A stretch of 64,000 nucleotides of DNA from JAVBRU01 sp031547595 (GCA_031547595.1 JAVBRU010000037.1:1-64000); one strand, 5' to 3'. Positions 1-8,777 are shown, numbered from the stretch's first letter. Made by a program: numbers and translations. Notes: generated from the letters alone by a model not told the origin.

Positions 1-142
1 CTGGATCGGGTGGGGCTTTTCGTCAGTTGTGTGCTGGTCGTGCAGGACAATTCTAAAAACTCCTTATAGGAAATATTTTTAATGTTTTATTACTACCTAT
101 AAAACTTTTCTATATGTACCTGCACGCCCTGCACACTTCCAA

Positions 143-2413
143 TTATCGTAAAAAGTCTAAATCATCCTCATTAAAAGGATTCAGTTTCAGGCCGTTGATC
201 ATCGTTCCATTTCGTGAGCGCTGTCTGACGAATCCGTCCGTTTCCAGCGCCGTATAGAAATCCGCAGTGCTTCGGACATATTCACCATTCGCCACGCTAA
301 AGGCCCGATAAGCGCTGTAAAGCTCACCAGACTTGGCTTGCAGGCCATCACCGATCTCGCAGCATTCATCCAGAAAGTGCGCCAGCCAGTCGTTTTCAGC
401 CCGGTACGCCTCAATGGCCTCGGATACGCAGGACGGGAAGGGAATCTTGAAACCCAGCTCAATGGCTTGTTGCGCGCCCTCAATGATCCACTTCATAATG
501 GCTTCACCTGCGTTTTCGCACAGGTACTCGGCATAGTTCTTGATGTCGCTGCCGCCCTCGATCCGGGCCTTGAAGGGAATGACGATCAGGCGCCGCCAGA
601 TGCCGGTGTCTTTTGCGCCAACCTTGGGCAGATGATTGGTGTACAGCACCAGCGTGTGGCTGGGCGTGAAGCTGAAGGGATCCTTGTACTTTTTCTCTGC
701 AAACACGGCGTCAGTGGAGCACAGCTGCTTCACAATGCTGGTGTTGAGGCGCGTGCCTTCCTCCAGCTCGGCGGCGATGAGCAGCCGCTTCCCCTTGGTT
801 TCGGCCATTTCGGGCTTCACGTTGCGCTTGCAGTTCATGGTGAGGGAGTCGGCAGAGATATTGCCACTGTAGCTGCCCAGCACGCGGGATAGTGTGTTCC
901 AGAAGGTGGACTTACCGTTTCGCCCATCACCATAAGCGATGATCATGGCTTCCAGAAACACCTGACCTACGCACACAATGCCGGCCACCCGCTGTACATA
1001 CTGAATCAGTGCGGGATCGCCGGAAAAGAAGGTGTTGAGCGCATTCTTCCAGATTTCGGTGCCCTTATCACCCGGAGAATAGGCTGTCATTTTGGTGATA
1101 AAATCACCGGGGTCATGGGGACGGGCACCGCTTATTCCTTTTCTGAGATCGTAGGTGGCCGTGGGAGTGCACAGCAGGAACCAGTCTTTATCCAGAACCC
1201 CCGGTTCAATCTCCAGCACAGGCCGTGCTTCCTTCAGTGTCGCGGTCACGTTCTTGGATTCCCGGTGCTTGAGGACGAAGCTCTGGTATTGCTCTGCGGC
1301 AATGTATGCTTGATAAGCAGCACACTGGGTTTCATCCATCAGTGATTCGGCTTTTTTCTTGGTATTGCTGTCAAGAAGCGCTTTGGCGCCGGTGTTCGTC
1401 AGTTGTTGCAGCGATGTAGCGAGGGCGTTTTCCGCTTCTGCCAATTGTAGATCGGTCAGTGCATGTGCCACCGCTTGTGCGCCGGATTTCGTTTCCTGCC
1501 AGCATGCGCCATCATAGCGAATATAGTCAGTTGCCGGGGAATAACGCAGCTCCTGGCTGAAATGCTTTCCCAGCAGACGGGCTTGTCCCACATCGGTGAG
1601 ATCCTCCGGCTCATAAATGAATGCCGCATTGCACTGGGCGTTCCATTGCTCTGGCGATACATAGTTTTCGCCTGCAGAAATACGCTCAAAGAACCTTTGC
1701 GCACTGTGCCAGATGGTTTTCAGCTCGCAATCTCCCAGCAGCGGATCACATCCGGCTGCGCGTTCCAGGAAAGCGGTATAGGCTTCCGGTGTGTTGCCAA
1801 ACCGTTTGAGCACCTTTCCGGCGAAATGAGACAGGGTGCTGTTTCGGCTGCCCTCGGGGATGCTGCCAGTATCGGGCAGCGGGTAATACATGTCCAGGCA
1901 TTCGTTTAATGTGATGGTGCCGGGGAAGTAAGCGACCGCAGGATTCTCTGTGCCAAAGAAGAACCGTGCCGCGTCCAGCGCCTTGGCGTCAAAGTACGGA
2001 AATACACTGTTCATGCGGCGTTTCAGGCTGCTGTACGCAGCAGAGTCGTTCATTTCATTGATGAGAAACAGCGTGTGAAACTTGGGGCGAGCCGCTTTGT
2101 CATGTTTTTGCTTCATATGGTTGCGGCTGTAATGAACGGCAAGGGTTACACCCGGAAAGCGCTTCTTAACATGCTCTGGCGTGACCCAGTCTGCCGGATC
2201 ATCTGAATGATCGTTGTCGCAGTCCAGCCCCAGGCAGGTGGCGGCCAGAAAGTTGGCATTGGAGCGGTAGCCGTTTTTATACGCAACGCACACATAGTCT
2301 TTTGAAACTGCCTGCATAAGTGTGGCTTCGTCCGTGATGACGGCTTTGTGGGGATAGGTGCAGTTGCTTTGAGCGTTCGTGCAATCGGCATAGTAGAGCG
2401 TAATATTGGACAA
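143..2413 (-). CDS. Primase-polymerase / D5-type replicative helicase of a phage or integrative element
   Basis: This 756-residue protein likely primes and unwinds DNA for replication of a phage or integrative element. The N-terminal part looks like an archaeo-eukaryotic primase (prim-pol) domain: GLDCDND near residue 65 is the metal-binding acidic motif and KFHTLF near 110 the conserved histidine motif, followed by DAARFFFG. The C-terminal part is a D5/P4-type superfamily 3 helicase, with Walker A GDGRNGKST near residue 495, an acidic Walker B (LLIAAELEEG), the sensor stretch LVLYTNHLP and the typical WRRLIVIPF ending block. Its ATG lies immediately after the stop of the neighbouring minus-strand gene, which suggests one operon with that gene and the sigma-like gene. 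Similar proteins occur in prophages and in P4-like satellites, and this window does not decide between them. No integrase or structural genes lie nearby, so the element is either cut by the window edge or decayed. Confidence 0.9.
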   Translation of the reverse strand: MSNITLYYADCTNAQSNCTYPHKAVITDEATLMQAVSKDYVCVAYKNGYRSNANFLAATCLGLDCDNDHSDDPADWVTPEHVKKRFPGVTLAVHYSRNHMKQKHDKAARPKFHTLFLINEMNDSAAYSSLKRRMNSVFPYFDAKALDAARFFFGTENPAVAYFPGTITLNECLDMYYPLPDTGSIPEGSRNSTLSHFAGKVLKRFGNTPEAYTAFLERAAGCDPLLGDCELKTIWHSAQRFFERISAGENYVSPEQWNAQCNAAFIYEPEDLTDVGQARLLGKHFSQELRYSPATDYIRYDGACWQETKSGAQAVAHALTDLQLAEAENALATSLQQLTNTGAKALLDSNTKKKAESLMDETQCAAYQAYIAAEQYQSFVLKHRESKNVTATLKEARPVLEIEPGVLDKDWFLLCTPTATYDLRKGISGARPHDPGDFITKMTAYSPGDKGTEIWKNALNTFFSGDPALIQYVQRVAGIVCVGQVFLEAMIIAYGDGRNGKSTFWNTLSRVLGSYSGNISADSLTMNCKRNVKPEMAETKGKRLLIAAELEEGTRLNTSIVKQLCSTDAVFAEKKYKDPFSFTPSHTLVLYTNHLPKVGAKDTGIWRRLIVIPFKARIEGGSDIKNYAEYLCENAGEAIMKWIIEGAQQAIELGFKIPFPSCVSEAIEAYRAENDWLAHFLDECCEIGDGLQAKSGELYSAYRAFSVANGEYVRSTADFYTALETDGFVRQRSRNGTMINGLKLNPFNEDDLDFLR

Positions 2414-2812
2414 TCAGGTCACCTCCGTGCAGTCATTTGTAAAACGGCGAATGGGCATTCCGCGGAACCTGGCCTTGTGAAGCTCTTGCTTCATACAAGG
2501 AGAAACCTCATCTCCAAACATCCAAAGCTCGGCGCATTTGGTCAGCAGTACCATGCTCATGAATAAAGTGAGCTTCTGTTCATCCGGATCGTTCTCATGC
2601 ATGAACAAGGGAAAGCACAGACTTGGTGCCATAGGGATGTACCCGCGCTCCACTGCAAAACGGCAGTATCGGTGGGCATCGGCTGAGCTGGGTAGGCTGA
2701 TATACACAACCGGCCTGAAATGTACTTTGTGCTCCTCCTTTGCTATGTTTGTCAGCGCTTGGTGTGGTGTTGGGTCATGGTGTCCTTCCGCGTTGTACCT
2801 GCTGATGCTCAT
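2414..2812 (-). CDS. DUF7768/DUF4406-like nucleotide-binding-fold protein (phage-associated)
   Basis: A 132-residue soluble protein. The stretches VVYISLPSSADAHRYCRFAVERG, read in short blocks, then YIPMAPSLCFPLFM and ELWMFGDEVSPCM give a Rossmann-like pattern resembling the DUF4406/DUF7768 group, which is related to nucleoside 2-deoxyribosyltransferases and common in phages and conjugative elements. I chose the ATG at 2812 because GGAGGG lies five bases ahead of it; a longer frame starts at 2839 but lacks a good site. The stop directly abuts the primase start, so the two are probably translated from one message. The biochemical role is not known for this family. A nucleotide-processing or DNA-modification accessory role is only inferred from fold and neighbours. 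Confidence 0.65.
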   Translation of the reverse strand: MSISRYNAEGHHDPTPHQALTNIAKEEHKVHFRPVVYISLPSSADAHRYCRFAVERGYIPMAPSLCFPLFMHENDPDEQKLTLFMSMVLLTKCAELWMFGDEVSPCMKQELHKARFRGMPIRRFTNDCTEVT

Positions 2813-2890
2813 CTGTACCCTCCATTCACAGGGAACCATTGCTTACACCCTCTTTGGAAAGAACAGAGCGGTTTTGAACGAACAAGTGCG

Positions 2891-3367
2891 TCATACGCCA
2901 AAATCTTTCTTCAATCGCTCGCGTGCTAATTTCAGCTTGCTCCCCAGCGTGGACTGCGGCATACGGAGCTGAGCGCTTGCCTCGCGCTGAGAGCAGCCCT
3001 TGGCGAGTAGCTTTGCAATATCTCCGGCACAAGAAACCAAAGTATTTAACAGGCAGATCAGTTCTTCACAGCTGATTCTGTCGCATGCAATGTCTTCTGC
3101 CGACCGGCCATTGTGGTCCGGAACATCCGTGATACCGCCCTTGAACGCCTTTTCATAAGGAAGAAAACGAAAGCCTTCCTGATACCACGGGCAATGATCG
3201 CAATTACCAGAGCACTTTTTGTAGTCCGATTGCCCGCATTTTCCATCGCGCCGGGCGTAATGCCGCTGCCTTTCTTTCCAGCGGATGAGTTCGGTGTACT
3301 GTTCTTTGGTGACAGGGATTTTCTGATGGCCAATAAAGACGAAATATTCTTCCCCAGGTTTGCTCAT
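2891..3367 (-). CDS. Sigma-70 region 4-like regulator with an N-terminal cysteine cluster
   Basis: A 158-residue protein with two visible parts. Residues about 40-60 hold CGQSDYKKCSGNCDHC, four cysteines spaced like a zinc-binding knuckle. The last 60 residues contain a helix-turn-helix like sigma-70 region 4 (CSQREASAQLRMPQSTLGSK followed by LKLARERL). Such proteins are found at the head of replication or transfer modules of phages and integrative elements in Bacillota, where they probably act as module-specific transcription factors. The ATG at 3367 follows a GGGGG stretch five bases upstream; a TTG at 3379 is the alternative. The gene is divergent from the hypothetical gene at 3578, across a 210-base gap that contains repeated operator-like sequences. 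No region 2 is present, so it would not work as a complete sigma factor by itself. Confidence 0.6.
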   Translation of the reverse strand: MSKPGEEYFVFIGHQKIPVTKEQYTELIRWKERQRHYARRDGKCGQSDYKKCSGNCDHCPWYQEGFRFLPYEKAFKGGITDVPDHNGRSAEDIACDRISCEELICLLNTLVSCAGDIAKLLAKGCSQREASAQLRMPQSTLGSKLKLARERLKKDFGV

Positions 3368-3484
3368 ATTTGCCCCCAATGCAGCGCTGCGCGCTTGATT
3401 TGGAGAGCAATATGCAATATAATGTCCAGGACGCTATTTGCAGTTGGGTTACAGCCCCGGAGCACTCTCCGGCTCCACAATGGA

Positions 3485-3531
3485 GTTGCTAAGGTTAACG
3501 GTCAATCGTTGTGAAGGTTGCTAAGGTTGAC
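3485..3531. repeat. Two direct 15-base repeats, operator-like
   Basis: GTTGCTAAGGTTAAC (3485-3499) and GTTGCTAAGGTTGAC (3517-3531) differ at one base and are 32 bases apart, about three helical turns. A third partial match, AAGGTTAAT, starts at 3533. The second copy overlaps the probable -35 of the promoter for the gene at 3578, so these are good candidates for repressor or activator sites in a divergent control region. Confidence 0.5.
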
Positions 3532-3556
3532 AAGGTTAATACTTTGGAATTATTCT
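3527..3556 (+). promoter_or_regulatory. Probable sigma-A promoter for the gene at 3578
   Basis: TTGACA at 3527-3532 is followed after 18 bases by TATTCT at 3551-3556. The -35 is perfect and the -10 matches four of six positions. A strong AAAGGAGG ribosome site follows at 3565-3572. Confidence 0.5.
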
Positions 3557-3577
3557 TTCAATGCAAAGGAGGATTCG

Positions 3578-4450
3578 ATGCCCGAGAATGTTTTCTATCC
3601 ACGACTCTGCGGAGGCACGTTCTATGTACTGTTGCGCCAGGCTGTGAAGCAGCGCAACCAAGCGCGGAAGAACTGTATGGGGGAAAACGATGGACTGTCT
3701 GAACCTGAAATGTTCAAAGGCTTGATCCGGGTTTTTGTTCCGGATTTTTCCGATCCGGCCAGGGATTCTTTTAAGACCAACACATCGAAATACAAAAAAT
3801 GCGCCATTTCAAGCAGCGCATATTTGCCATTCCAGGAGGGCTCATATATCTCGGTATTTGATGCAAAGGTACGGGCAAATGATCTGAGTGTGCTGCAAGG
3901 AATGACCGATTTTGCAGACCGCTTTGTTGATTGCGCAAATGAATGCAAGTGTAATCATCTTGTGAAAGCACTATTGGATCTGATTTTGCAAGACAGCAGC
4001 ATTTCAGATACCGATGTTTTCTATATTGAAAGCGGCGGAATACCCTGCAGCAAAGCAGCGCTGCGTACCTTGACGAAACTCTCTTTCTATTCGTTTCTGC
4101 TGGGGATATGGCACTTTATCGTGACCAACCGCAGGGACAACACCATTGGGCAGGATACCTACGAACATTGGCATGCTCCTGTGGATTATGTGGGTCAAAC
4201 ACGGCCCTTCATCGGGACGATTGGTGCGGGCATCACAGCGAAGATTGCGCTTGAGTTTGATGCATTTGACTGTGATACTGTTGCCGACGATTCTTATGAT
4301 AGCGAAATAGGGGAGGCCAAGCCTATCCATTCTGAACAGGAGCCTCCCCAGGTTGAACATACCCATCCAGAACCCGTCGTCATTCACCAGCATGGCAACA
4401 ACAATGTGGCCATTGGCTATATTAACACGCTGACGATCAACAGCCATTGA
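3578..4450 (+). CDS. Hypothetical protein with C-terminal GNNN-I-G-T tail motif
   Basis: I do not recognise a functional family for this 290-residue protein. The start at 3578 is set by AAAGGAGG eight bases upstream; a longer frame from 3518 has no such site. The body is mixed alpha/beta without signal peptide or clear membrane segments. It ends in a low-complexity Glu/Pro/His linker and then HQHGNNNVAIGYINTLTIN. This asparagine-rich tail with alternating hydrophobic residues resembles C-terminal tails in many Bacillota proteins found near mobile elements and defence genes. The next gene, 10 bases downstream, carries a similar motif near its N-terminus, so the two probably work together. A role in phage or element defence is only a guess from this layout. 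Confidence 0.6.
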   Translation: MPENVFYPRLCGGTFYVLLRQAVKQRNQARKNCMGENDGLSEPEMFKGLIRVFVPDFSDPARDSFKTNTSKYKKCAISSSAYLPFQEGSYISVFDAKVRANDLSVLQGMTDFADRFVDCANECKCNHLVKALLDLILQDSSISDTDVFYIESGGIPCSKAALRTLTKLSFYSFLLGIWHFIVTNRRDNTIGQDTYEHWHAPVDYVGQTRPFIGTIGAGITAKIALEFDAFDCDTVADDSYDSEIGEAKPIHSEQEPPQVEHTHPEPVVIHQHGNNNVAIGYINTLTINSH

Positions 4451-4460
4451 GGGCACAAGT

Positions 4461-5108
4461 ATGGAGAAAAAAGACCTGATCACGCAATACGGCGCACTTT
4501 CTCTGGCATCATCCACCCCTTTATTAACGCAGTTGGGCGATAAAAACACCGGTATCGCCCATGCGGATACCGTGCATCTGACGGCAACCACCAATGTGTT
4601 CTTCACAGGAATGGCATCTGGTAATGCCGGTATACCAACGAATGCAGCAATGAACTACACATACTACAACCTGATTGTGATGGGCGGCGATGAGTTCGAA
4701 CCCTTCAAAGAGGGTCATTTGCTGATGTCGATGGACAGGGCTTTGAAAGAAGGTATTTCCCCTGAGGTCGAGCGGAGATTTTCCTCGCTAAGCGATAGCG
4801 TCCTTGAACAAATCAAGACGTTTCCAGCACTGTTCGCAACTGAAAACCACCATCATAAGCGAACCGATGAAGATCATCAGGCGATGCTTGGGCTGGTGAC
4901 CGGGCTCGTGGTTCAGGATAATGGGGTTAAGATCTATTACCAGACGCTGAACCCCATTCCTCAGCAGCACCTCAACATGCTGAATGAAGAACTGGGGCTG
5001 GGTTTAGCTGGGGGCTTCCCCGAGCTCAACCGCAGCCACTGGACGATTAAGAAGATCAATCTGGTGGAAGCGCTAAAGGATGCAGGGCTGGCTGTTTTTT
5101 TGCTGTGA
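4461..5108 (+). CDS. Hypothetical protein, partner of the preceding gene
   Basis: A 215-residue protein of unknown function, very likely cotranscribed with the gene at 3578. Near the N-terminus, QLGDKNTGIAHADTVHLT resembles the tail of the upstream protein (GNNNVAIGYINTLTIN): a glycine, an Asn/Asp-rich step, an isoleucine and a Thr-hydrophobic strand. The rest is predicted mixed alpha/beta, with a conserved-looking run FSSLSDSVLEQIKTFPALF and a C-terminal LNRSHWTIKKINLVEALKDA. No signal peptide, membrane segment, nuclease or nucleotide-binding motif was visible. The shared motif may be a contact surface or a repeat-forming strand. GAGGG lies nine bases ahead of the ATG. Confidence 0.6.
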   Translation: MEKKDLITQYGALSLASSTPLLTQLGDKNTGIAHADTVHLTATTNVFFTGMASGNAGIPTNAAMNYTYYNLIVMGGDEFEPFKEGHLLMSMDRALKEGISPEVERRFSSLSDSVLEQIKTFPALFATENHHHKRTDEDHQAMLGLVTGLVVQDNGVKIYYQTLNPIPQQHLNMLNEELGLGLAGGFPELNRSHWTIKKINLVEALKDAGLAVFLL

Positions 5109-5125
5109 TGTGGCGTGCCCTGATG

Positions 5126-5158
5126 CCGCACGGCCCGGACTTCTGAAGTACGCCCTAA
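5126..5158. repeat. Remnant of short-element family B (right end)
   Basis: This stretch reads GCACGGCCCGGACTT, then TGAAGTACGCCCTAA. It matches, with a few substitutions, the inner and right terminal sequence of the element at 61735-61891. Only the right end is present here, directly after the hypothetical gene pair, so it is a decayed or truncated copy. Confidence 0.55.
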
Positions 5159-5210
5159 ACACTTTGATAAACGTTGCTCTGCTTGCAAAGAAAAATAGAT
5201 TTGTTTGAAG

Positions 5211-5245
5211 AAACCGTACAGTTTTGCTGGACTGTGCGGTTTGCA
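5211..5245 (+). terminator. Stem-loop terminator candidate
   Basis: AAACCGTACAG at 5211-5221 pairs with CTGTGCGGTTT at 5232-5242, with one G-T pair, and ends in a short T run. It lies about 100 bases after the stop at 5108 and would end the two-gene message. The remaining gap to 5513 is AT-rich and otherwise empty apart from the small frame at 5432. Confidence 0.5.
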
Positions 5246-5431
5246 TCATTTTGGGGCATGGAATAAAATGAAAAAGCACTCAAACACATTTTTCCAAATG
5301 TAAATAAAGATAAAAAAACTTGGCAAACAGGCAATTATATTTTGTTTTAGTAAGTGTACGGGAATCCGTCTTTTGAAACGGGGAATATGGATACCACCAT
5401 CGGGTGGCCCAGACAAAGGAGGGGCGATGTA

Positions 5432-5491
5432 ATGCAGGAACACCATGATCCTGCCAGCGAGGGCACGACAGAGAGACAGGAAAAAAGTTGA
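5432..5491 (+). CDS. Possible 19-residue leader or remnant ORF
   Basis: AAAGGAGGGG at 5415-5424 is well placed for the ATG at 5432. The frame encodes MQEHHDPASEGTTERQEKS and stops 21 bases before the DUF2815 gene. It may be the truncated remainder of the gene that usually precedes DUF2815 in phages, or a translated leader. The ribosome site is the only real support. Confidence 0.3.
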   Translation: MQEHHDPASEGTTERQEKS

Positions 5492-5512
5492 TATAACGTT
5501 TGGAGGAACACC

Positions 5513-6070
5513 ATGGCGAAGCAAACCAAAACCAAAGTCGTTACAGGCATTGTCCGGCTGGCTTATGTGAACATCTGGGAGCCTAAAACCAGCACCAACG
5601 GTAAGGCGCGTTATGGCTGCATGCTTATTATCCCCAAGACCGATACAGAGACCGTTGAAGCCATTCAACGTGCCATCGACTGCGCTATTCAAGAGGGCAT
5701 TGGGAAGTTTGGCGGCAAAGTCGCTCCCCGGTCGAGGCTGAAACTGCCTTTGCGCGATGGCGATCTGGAGCGCAGCGATGAAGCCTTCAAAGGGTGCTGG
5801 TTCATCAATGCCAGTTCCAAGGTCGCGCCGCAGGTGGTGGATCGTCAGCTGCGGGGCGATCTGGCTCCCGAAGAGATCTACAGCGGCGTTTATGCACGGG
5901 TGAGCATCAAGCTGTACGCCTATTCGGTGAGTGGCAACAAGGGCGTGGCTTGTGGTCTGCGCAATGTGCAGAAAGTGCATGACGGAGAAGTGCTGCGTGG
6001 CCGCGTCAGCGCGAGCAGCGAATTTTCTGTCATAGACGATGACGATCAGGTTGTTCCAAACAAATACTGA
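5513..6070 (+). CDS. Phage DUF2815 protein, single-stranded-DNA-binding-like
   Basis: A 185-residue protein matching the phage DUF2815 family, which is thought to bind single-stranded DNA during phage replication. Supporting features are the N-terminal TGIVRLAYVNIWEP, the conserved YGCMLIIPKTDTETV block, the FINASSK segment, the YSGVYARVSIKLYAY strand and an acidic tail (SVIDDDD). Its length is usual for the family. GGAGGAACACC lies just before the ATG. In intact phages the gene sits between DUF2800 and a family A polymerase; neither is here, and the replicative helicase of this window is on the other strand 3 kb away. It is therefore most likely a leftover of a decayed or rearranged prophage. 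The 171 bases after it hold nothing I can identify. Confidence 0.85.
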   Translation: MAKQTKTKVVTGIVRLAYVNIWEPKTSTNGKARYGCMLIIPKTDTETVEAIQRAIDCAIQEGIGKFGGKVAPRSRLKLPLRDGDLERSDEAFKGCWFINASSKVAPQVVDRQLRGDLAPEEIYSGVYARVSIKLYAYSVSGNKGVACGLRNVQKVHDGEVLRGRVSASSEFSVIDDDDQVVPNKY

Positions 6071-6241
6071 TCTGCAAGCAAACCATGACATTGGCTTCCC
6101 TTTGAGCAGATTAAGTTGTTTCGGGCACTGTTCACGAACAAACCAGTGAGAACCATTAGGCAATGCGGGGGCTGGGTTTTGTCGTGAGTGAGAATGGAAT
6201 ACAAGATAAGGGCGATAGCTCCCTTTATGCCTTCTGTAAGC

Positions 6242-7741
6242 TTAAGTTCTAAGCTCCAACACGTTTGCGGAATGCGGCGGCAACTCCACCTGCACAGCGC
6301 CTGCGTCTGTTTTTAGAATGGCCTGTTGATTGGCAAACGGACGTACCGTGCAGCGGCCTATATCGTTATAGTCATCAGGGCCTTCTCCACACAAAGTCCA
6401 CATGCCTGCCGGCTGAAAGCCTGTGGGCAAATGAATAGAAAGCAGCAAGGCCCGGCTGCTATGCTTGTTCACCAGCGCCAGTGCCAGGGAGCCGTCTTCG
6501 CTGTGGCGGGTCGTGATGATATCCAGTAGCTCCACATGGCGCTGCTCGCCGTTTCGGGTGGTCATTTCAGCGCTGGGGATATCCTGAGCAAAGCAATCGA
6601 TCACTTGATCGCCCAACAGGTTGGTGTATAGATCAAAGACATGGTAGGTGGGCCGCAGCACAATCCCTTGATCATGGGTGAAGATGGCCCCGCGGGTGTT
6701 GACTACCGGTGCGAAGTTGGCCATGCCCACAATATCGCCATTGCGCAGCAGCATATTCAGGAAGCAAGCGCTGAACACAGCGTCTGCCATGGTATACGTG
6801 GCATTGAGATCATTCAGATCCCGGGCGGCAATAAAGGCGGTATCGCCAAGGGGCGCGGTGTCTACGCTGGGGTGATGCCAGCCCCGCAGGTTCCATTCGT
6901 CATAGGCGATTTTAATTTTCTTTTCCAGCCCAAAGGCCATCAACAGGCCCCGCACTCGCCGGATATCGCGATCCAGACCGGCGGTTTGCGCCATGCACTG
7001 CTCGTAACTGGCGGGCTCGTTTGTTTGCCACAAGCCATCCCAATAGCCATGGATAGAAATCCAATTCAGCCAGCGCCCTGCCCGGGAAAGCAGCCGTGTA
7101 TTCCAGTCGATATCGGCAATGGCGGCGGCGCTGAGCTCCAACCCGGGGTCTGCCCGCTTCATCATTTTCGCGGCTTCCCGCACATAATCGCCCCATTCCT
7201 GATGGGTTTTGCTGCCCATTTCGGCGTCGTAATAATTTTCGTTGCCAATAGACCAGTAGCGCACGTTGTGGGGCGAAGCGTGCCCGTTTGCGATGCGCCG
7301 CTTGGCATAAACCCCTTCTGCGGGCAAGTTGCAATATTCCACCCAGTTACTCATTTCTTCCTGGGTGCCGGTGCCGGCATTGGTGCAGATATAGGGCTCG
7401 CAGCCAAGCTTCTGGCACAGGAGCACAAACTCGTCTGTGCCAAAGGTGTTATCCTCTTCCACGCGCCAGGCCTTGTTAAAGCTGGGGGTTCGCTGGGGGC
7501 CTATGCCGTCCTCCCAATGATAGGCGGACACATAACAGCCGCCGGGCCAACGGATGATGGGTGTTTTGATTTTTCGGAGAGCCTCCAGTACATCTGTGCG
7601 GAAGCCGTCCTTATCAGACAGCGGATGGCCGGGCATGTATACGCCCCCGTAAATCTGCCGGTGGAAATGCTCCAGAAATTGGCCGAAGATCAGGGGATTA
7701 CGCTCAAATAGCACTCTTTCGGGGGATAAGGATAGTTTCAT
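6242..7741 (-). CDS. abfA: Alpha-L-arabinofuranosidase, GH51 (copy 1)
   Basis: This 499-residue cytoplasmic enzyme likely removes terminal alpha-L-arabinofuranose from arabino-oligosaccharides. The GH51 marks are clear: IIRWPGGCYVSAYHWEDGIG near residue 70, the acid/base glutamate in YWSIGNENYYDAEMG near 175, and the nucleophile glutamate in IAYDEWNLRGWHH near 290, followed by a C-terminal beta-domain. No signal peptide is present. AAAGGAGGAACACCG precedes the ATG. It lies 13 bases after the LacI-type gene on the same strand, so the two form an operon, and that operon is divergent from the large sugar-uptake locus. A second GH51 enzyme at 49377 is distant in sequence (different residues around both catalytic sites), suggesting distinct linkage or chain-length preferences rather than a recent duplication. 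Confidence 0.92.
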   Translation of the reverse strand: MKLSLSPERVLFERNPLIFGQFLEHFHRQIYGGVYMPGHPLSDKDGFRTDVLEALRKIKTPIIRWPGGCYVSAYHWEDGIGPQRTPSFNKAWRVEEDNTFGTDEFVLLCQKLGCEPYICTNAGTGTQEEMSNWVEYCNLPAEGVYAKRRIANGHASPHNVRYWSIGNENYYDAEMGSKTHQEWGDYVREAAKMMKRADPGLELSAAAIADIDWNTRLLSRAGRWLNWISIHGYWDGLWQTNEPASYEQCMAQTAGLDRDIRRVRGLLMAFGLEKKIKIAYDEWNLRGWHHPSVDTAPLGDTAFIAARDLNDLNATYTMADAVFSACFLNMLLRNGDIVGMANFAPVVNTRGAIFTHDQGIVLRPTYHVFDLYTNLLGDQVIDCFAQDIPSAEMTTRNGEQRHVELLDIITTRHSEDGSLALALVNKHSSRALLLSIHLPTGFQPAGMWTLCGEGPDDYNDIGRCTVRPFANQQAILKTDAGAVQVELPPHSANVLELRT

Positions 7742-7754
7742 CGGTGTTCCTCCT

Positions 7755-8777
7755 TTAAAGATTTCGTACGCTGGTCTCCCGGCGCACCAGAGCGCAAGGC
7801 AGGCGGATGCTGCGGTTGCCCGTCAGGCAGCCGCGCAGTTGGTCGTCTAGCTTTTCAACGGCGATCCTGCCCATATCCTCCAGCGGCAGCCAGATGGAGG
7901 ACAGCTTGGGATAACAGGCCTCGCACACTACGCTGTCATCAAACCCAATGATGGCAATATCCCCCGGCACGTTGATGTGACGGTCGTGCAGCGCGCGCAG
8001 CGCACCGGTGGCCATCAGATCATTCTGGGCAAAGATTCCGTCCACTTGCCTGCCGGAATCCAAAATTTCATTCATCATCTGATAGCCGGAGCGCTCGTAC
8101 CAATCGCCAATGTATACAAGCCGGGGATCAAAGGCAATGCCGCGGCTGACCAGCGCCTGCTGATAGCCGTACATCCGCTCGTTCATGGGAATGGTGTTGA
8201 CAGGGCCGCTGATGGTGACAATGGTGTTGCAGCCGTTGTCCATCAATTCGTTTGTGGCTAGCAGGGCACCCTGATAATCATCATAATTGACGTATACTGA
8301 GGAATCGCTTCCCTGGCAATAGGCATACACAACGGGGAAGGGCAGCTTGGGCAGTGCGTCGGTGATGTTCCAAACGTACTGCGCCACATACACCATCCCC
8401 ACAATGGGCACACCCAGGCCATGGCAAGCGCTTTCCACCAACTGCCGGATGCTTTCGTGATCGGGGATCAGCCCCAGTCCCTTGCGGATGATATCCAGGT
8501 TGATAATGATACTTTGGTAGCCCAGCGCTTCGGCGCGGCGGCACGCGCTGGTCACAATATGATCGGTGTTCACAAAGAACAGATCCTCCGCCATGATCAG
8601 CACGACGGAGCTTCTTTGCTTTTTGGGTTGATCGGCAATGGGATACCCCAGCTCCCGGGCTTTGGTGATGATCTCCTGCCGTTTGTCCGGCCGCATGCGC
8701 CCTTTCCCGCTGAGGGCGTTTGATACCGTGGCTACAGAAACGTTGGTCGCATCTGCAATTACATCTAGTTTAATCAT
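7755..8777 (-). CDS. LacI-family transcriptional repressor
   Basis: A 340-residue LacI-type regulator. The N-terminal helix-turn-helix and hinge are typical: VIADATNVSVATVSNALSGK followed by GRMRPDKRQEII. The rest is a periplasmic-binding-protein-like sugar sensor with DGIFAQNDLMATGALRAL and IIGFDDSVVCEACYP. It is cotranscribed with GH51 downstream and divergent from the 12-gene uptake and hydrolase run starting at 9108, so arabino-oligosaccharides or a related sugar are the probable inducer and both directions are probable targets. AGGAGTG lies six bases ahead of the ATG. Confidence 0.93.
   Translation of the reverse strand: MIKLDVIADATNVSVATVSNALSGKGRMRPDKRQEIITKARELGYPIADQPKKQRSSVVLIMAEDLFFVNTDHIVTSACRRAEALGYQSIIINLDIIRKGLGLIPDHESIRQLVESACHGLGVPIVGMVYVAQYVWNITDALPKLPFPVVYAYCQGSDSSVYVNYDDYQGALLATNELMDNGCNTIVTISGPVNTIPMNERMYGYQQALVSRGIAFDPRLVYIGDWYERSGYQMMNEILDSGRQVDGIFAQNDLMATGALRALHDRHINVPGDIAIIGFDDSVVCEACYPKLSSIWLPLEDMGRIAVEKLDDQLRGCLTGNRSIRLPCALVRRETSVRNL

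Noticed and set aside
1..50. A partial minus-strand gene starting TTG at 50 after an AGGAG site
   Set aside because: Only 16 codons are inside the window and they show no recognisable family; it may be the next gene of the replication module but cannot be supported.
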